From the NCBI GenBank assembly GCA_946183755.1, contig CAMHCZ010000072.1, positions 1 through 9,322 of the forward strand: a DNA stretch of 9,322 nt, given 5' to 3'. Of this stretch, positions 6,290 through 9,322 are shown one piece after another. The translations under genes were made by a program, and so were the position numbers. The DNA is from an uncultured bacterium (lineage in GTDB: Bacteria; Bacteroidota; Bacteroidia; Bacteroidales; Paludibacteraceae). The number at the start of each line of letters is the position of its first letter. Within the stretch, counting starts at the first letter, position 1. The notes beneath the pieces are model-generated. The model saw only the letters and a list, made by a program, of their open reading frames with translations. It was not told the DNA's origin and ran no database searches.

Positions 6290-7867
6290 CTAATTCGTCT
6301 GCGAATTCTTCTTTGGGTAATCTATCGTGTAATGCAGTCCACGGCTTTCCTTGCGTGCCTGAGCCTGAGTTATAATAAGATAAGCCACATCTATGATGTT
6401 TCGCAGCTCGCATATCTCGCGGCTCACCACACTGCGCTCAAACAGTTCGCGTGTCTCTTCATAAAGTATCTTCAGACGTGTGATGGCGCGCTTCAGACGC
6501 AAGTTGCTGCGCACTATGCCCACATAGGTTGACATCATCTGCTCCACCTCCTTCTGGCTCTGGGTGATAAGCACCATCTCCTCGTTCAGGGCTGTGCCTT
6601 CGTCATTCCAGTCCGGAATAGCTTCGTTATAAGAGTATTTGCCGATGTTTGCCTTCGCATGCTGTGCTGCCGCCTCCGCATAAACCACAGCCTCTATGAG
6701 TGAATTGCTGGCAAGGCGGTTAGCGCCATGCAAGCCTGTGCAGCTACACTCGCCCACAGCATACATCCGGTGTATCGTGGACTCCGCATTCTCGTTCACT
6801 GCGATGCCTCCGCACAAATAATGCTGTGCCGGCACCACTGGTATATAATCCTTGGTTATGTCAATGCCAAGGCTCAGGCACTTGTTGTATATCGTTGGGT
6901 AGCCGTCCTTTGTCTCCTGAGCATCCTTATGCGTCACGTCAAGATACACATAGTCCGAGCCGGCTAATTTCATCTCGTTGTCGATGGCGCGGGCTACGAT
7001 GTCTCTTGGAGCCAAAGAGCCGCGTTTGTCATATTTGTACATGAACTCGTTCCCGTTCAGGTCTCTGAGCACTGCGCCATAGCCTCGCAACGCTTCAGTT
7101 ATCAAGAACGATGGGCGCACGCCTGGGTTGTAAAGCACTGTCGGATGAAACTGCACGAACTCCATGTCCTTGATTATCGCTCTCGCACGGTGCGCCATGG
7201 CTATTCCGTCACCAGTCGCTACTATCGGATTGGATGTGTTGCTGTAAACATTGCCTATGCCTCCTGTTGCCAGTAATGTCACTTTGGACAGGAACGTATA
7301 GATGTTGTTGTCCTTCTGGTTCAGTATATATGCGCCGTAGCACTCGATGTCCGGAGTGTGGTGTGTCACCCATTCTCCCATGTGGTGCTGCGTTATTATG
7401 TCTATCGCGAAGTGGTGGTCGAAAATGTCAATGTTTGCATTCTCCTTGACTTTCTTTATAAGGCTTTCCTGAATCTCGGCGCCAGTGTTGTCCTTGTGGT
7501 GGAGAATTCGGAATTCCGAGTGTCCGCCTTCTCTGTGCAAGTCGAACTTTCCGTCCTTCTTGTCGAAGTCCACGCCCCATTTCAACAGCTCCTGTATCTC
7601 GGCAGGAGCATCCTTTACAACCTTCTCCACAGCCTTGCGGTCACAATGTCCGTCACCGGCTATCAGCGTGTCCTCTATGTGCTTCTCGAAGTTATCTACA
7701 AGCGTGTTTGTCACAGATGCGACTCCGCCCTGCGCCAAATAGGTGTTTGCCTCTTCAAGATCCGTTTTGCATATCAATGCTACCTTGCCTTTGTCAGCAA
7801 CTTTAAGAGCGAAACTCATTCCTGCGATTCCGCTTCCTATCACCAAAAAATCATACTTGTATGTCAT
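6290..7867 (-). CDS. nadB: L-aspartate oxidase
   Basis: FAD flavoenzyme that oxidises L-aspartate to iminoaspartate, the first step of de novo NAD synthesis; NadA then makes quinolinate. It has 525 residues, close to E. coli NadB (540). The dinucleotide-binding motif is VIGSGIAGMSFA (9-20). NTYLAQGGVA (41-50) and HREGGHSEFRI (111-121) bind FAD and substrate, with Glu113 matching E. coli Glu121. EFVQFHPTVLY (236-246), APRDIVARAID (286-296, Arg288 as active-site Arg290) and PAQHYLCGG (346-354, His349 as His351) complete the active site. GECSCTGLHGANRLASNSL (372-390) closes the FAD site, and a helical C-terminal domain follows. Together these favour NadB over succinate dehydrogenase or fumarate reductase, and no FrdB or cytochrome gene is near. 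It starts 18 nt after the permease gene with no promoter between them. nadA and nadC are not in the window. Confidence 0.96.
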   Translation of the reverse strand: MTYKYDFLVIGSGIAGMSFALKVADKGKVALICKTDLEEANTYLAQGGVASVTNTLVDNFEKHIEDTLIAGDGHCDRKAVEKVVKDAPAEIQELLKWGVDFDKKDGKFDLHREGGHSEFRILHHKDNTGAEIQESLIKKVKENANIDIFDHHFAIDIITQHHMGEWVTHHTPDIECYGAYILNQKDNNIYTFLSKVTLLATGGIGNVYSNTSNPIVATGDGIAMAHRARAIIKDMEFVQFHPTVLYNPGVRPSFLITEALRGYGAVLRDLNGNEFMYKYDKRGSLAPRDIVARAIDNEMKLAGSDYVYLDVTHKDAQETKDGYPTIYNKCLSLGIDITKDYIPVVPAQHYLCGGIAVNENAESTIHRMYAVGECSCTGLHGANRLASNSLIEAVVYAEAAAQHAKANIGKYSYNEAIPDWNDEGTALNEEMVLITQSQKEVEQMMSTYVGIVRSNLRLKRAITRLKILYEETRELFERSVVSREICELRNIIDVAYLIITQAQARKESRGLHYTIDYPKKNSQTN

Positions 7868-7885
7868 TGTTACTATTTTATGATT

Positions 7886-9100
7886 CTACTTTTTCTCTTT
7901 TATTTGACTTGCTGGGTAATACGCAGCAGCCAACCCCATAAGAGCGACTGTAGCAAATACTATCAGAATGTCTGACACCTGCAGCTCAACTGGATACGGC
8001 ATCACTGTCATTCCGTCTCCCGACGGCACTGTTATGAAGCCCATGTTCTCTTGCAGCACACACAACAATGCGCCAAGCAATATTCCTATCACACAGCCGA
8101 GCAACGAGATCATCCAGCCTTCTATCGTGAATATCCTCTTTATCAGTCCCGACGTCGCTCCCATATTCCTCAGTGTCCTTATGTCATCGCTCTTGTCTAT
8201 TATCAGCATCGATAATGACCCGATAATATTGAATATCGCTATCAGCAGTATGAATGCCAGAATAAGGAACGTGATCCATTTCTCAACCTTCATTATCTTG
8301 AAGTAGTCCTCCTGTTGCTCATATCTGTCCTTCACCTTGAATCCGTTGCCAAGCACACTTTCTATCTGCTTCTTGACATCATCGACATTCTCCCCACTCT
8401 TTACACCGATTTCCACAGAAGTGACAGCTCCGTCTGCATATTCGAATATCTTCCTCGCCAAATCAATAGACACAATGACGAGTTTGTTGTCATATTCTGG
8501 CTGCTGTACAGAAAAAACCGCCGACGTAAACACCCTCTCTGTATTGAAACTGTTTTCCGGATTCACCAAGTTCACACGCCCTTCCCGTTTTGGCGCATAA
8601 ATATAAAGAGGCTGCACTCCGTAAGGAATACAACCTAATTCTGCAGACACCCCGACACCAGGAACGCCATAGTTGAACACATTGTCGCTAAGCGTATAAT
8701 TTCCAGCCACAATAATCTTGTCAAGCCCAACCATCTTATCAAAACCCTCGCCTACTCCTTTCACGACACCAGTTTCCTGTTTGTCGCCACATCTTAACAA
8801 GGCATTCTCCTCAACCACCTGGGTGCAATACTCAACACCCTTTATCTTTTTCACCTCATCCCATTTGCCATCCACGACAAACGACTTACCTTCCACAGAC
8901 GCGATTTTAAGGTCCGGGTCAAAAGTACTGAACAAACTCTCGACCTGAGCGCCAAAACCATTGAAAACGGAAAGAACACATATTATCGCGAACGTCCCGA
9001 CGCATACTCCCACCGCCGATATTCCCGATATTATATTTATCGCGTTGTGCGACTTCTTCGAGAACAAATATCTTTTGGCTATGTGCAGTGCTATATCCAT
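7886..9100 (-). CDS. LolC/LolE-like ABC transporter permease (FtsX/MacB superfamily)
   Basis: Inner-membrane permease of the lipoprotein-releasing type, which in the Lol system extracts lipoproteins for delivery to the outer membrane. The 404 residues show the usual layout: an N-terminal segment with TM1 at about 22-46, a large periplasmic domain (about 50-270), then TM2 (275-299), TM3 (328-349) and TM4 (376-397). IDKSDDIRTLRNMGAT (301-316) after TM2 is the conserved cytoplasmic loop that contacts the ATPase in LolC/E (compare EKRRDIAILRTMGA-type sequences). The start ATG overlaps the rbfA stop as TAATG, with AGGACAGG just upstream as a likely ribosome site. No LolD-like ATPase gene adjoins it, so the ATPase is encoded elsewhere. 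Whether it is the true Lol permease or a paralogue cannot be told from this window, so I give no gene symbol. Confidence 0.88.
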   Translation of the reverse strand: MDIALHIAKRYLFSKKSHNAINIISGISAVGVCVGTFAIICVLSVFNGFGAQVESLFSTFDPDLKIASVEGKSFVVDGKWDEVKKIKGVEYCTQVVEENALLRCGDKQETGVVKGVGEGFDKMVGLDKIIVAGNYTLSDNVFNYGVPGVGVSAELGCIPYGVQPLYIYAPKREGRVNLVNPENSFNTERVFTSAVFSVQQPEYDNKLVIVSIDLARKIFEYADGAVTSVEIGVKSGENVDDVKKQIESVLGNGFKVKDRYEQQEDYFKIMKVEKWITFLILAFILLIAIFNIIGSLSMLIIDKSDDIRTLRNMGATSGLIKRIFTIEGWMISLLGCVIGILLGALLCVLQENMGFITVPSGDGMTVMPYPVELQVSDILIVFATVALMGLAAAYYPASQIKEKK

Positions 9101-9322
9101 TAAGCCTGTCCTTCCGAATCCTTTGCTGACTTTGGTTTATTGTTCTCAAGTTTTTCCTTGTCCTTCTTCAGCAAATCATCTATGTGGTCTATATAATCCA
9201 AAGTGTCGTCAAGGTGGAATACCAATTCTGGAATTATGCGAAGCTGATGGCGCATTCTGTTGCCTAATTCGAAACGAATATTCTTGTCATTGAGTTTTAT
9301 AAGCTCCATTACAGCCTCGCCC
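9100..9322 (-). CDS. rbfA: 30S ribosome-binding factor A, C-terminal part, N-terminus beyond window
   Basis: The frame is open to the right edge; 73 C-terminal residues and a TAA stop are inside, with GEAV before the first Met, so that Met is internal. RbfA binds the 30S subunit during late maturation of 16S rRNA and acts in cold adaptation. The stretch IRFELGNRMRHQLRIIPEL, continuing VFHLDDTLDYIDHIDDLL, is the typical end of a Bacteroidota RbfA: conserved RHQLRIIPEL plus an Asp-rich helix. A charged tail (KDKEKLENNKPKSAKDSEGQA) follows. It overlaps the permease start by one base (TAATG), so the two are probably translationally coupled and co-transcribed with nadB. The KH-like core is mostly outside the window. 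Confidence 0.9.
   Translation of the reverse strand, partial: GEAVMELIKLNDKNIRFELGNRMRHQLRIIPELVFHLDDTLDYIDHIDDLLKKDKEKLENNKPKSAKDSEGQA

Noticed and set aside
6290..7867. Alternative call as a succinate dehydrogenase or fumarate reductase flavoprotein subunit
   Set aside because: The FAD fold is shared, but length, the REGGHS and PAQHYLCGG contexts and the absence of iron-sulfur or cytochrome subunit genes favour NadB.
7868..7885. Possible separate promoter for nadB
   Set aside because: The gap is 18 nt of AT-rich sequence with no TAnnTTTG box; co-transcription with the permease is the simpler reading.
7358..7975. Plus-strand open frame of 205 codons over nadB and the start of the permease region
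   Set aside because: It is antisense to an intact NadB and crosses the nadB-permease junction; the translation is hydrophobic but shows no family motif.

Overview
This window reads as ordinary chromosomal core sequence from a member of the Bacteroidales (Bacteroidota; Prevotella/Bacteroides/Muribaculaceae-like). Three things point there. The signal peptidase has the expanded Bacteroidales form. Two intergenic sites match the Bacteroidota -7 promoter box TAnnTTTG. The start regions are A-rich, mostly without strong Shine-Dalgarno sequences. The genus cannot be fixed by eye. I see no tRNA or rRNA gene, insertion sequence, CRISPR array, phage gene or other sign of recent transfer, and no gap over 300 bases without a gene.

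Layout, left to right. (1) A minus-strand cluster reads leftward from about 2650: an unrecognised secreted, probably beta-barrel protein (1933-2625), dapB (1220-1936, joined to it by an ATGA stop/start overlap), then lepB (1138 down to the window edge, C-terminus missing). An unusual strand-specific RNA hairpin lies between dapB and lepB. (2) A divergent promoter region of about 200 bp (2626-2822). (3) A plus-strand pair, cysS (2823-4319) and a Uup-type ABC-F ATPase (4329-6230), 9 nt apart. (4) A compact two-way terminator between the convergent units (6233-6271). (5) A second minus-strand cluster reading leftward from the right edge: the C-terminus of rbfA (9100-9322), a LolC/LolE-like ABC permease (7886-9100, TAATG overlap with rbfA) and nadB (6290-7867, 18 nt after the permease).

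Together these are housekeeping functions: lysine/diaminopimelate synthesis, protein export, cysteinyl-tRNA charging, a ribosome- or DNA-associated ABC-F ATPase, 30S maturation, lipoprotein or envelope transport, and de novo NAD synthesis. The two minus-strand clusters look like operons held together by tight spacing or overlap rather than by one shared pathway.

I found no previously undescribed multi-gene system here. The items most worth a second look are the 17-pair hairpin upstream of lepB, the unrecognised barrel-like protein translationally coupled to dapB, and that protein's low-complexity tail.
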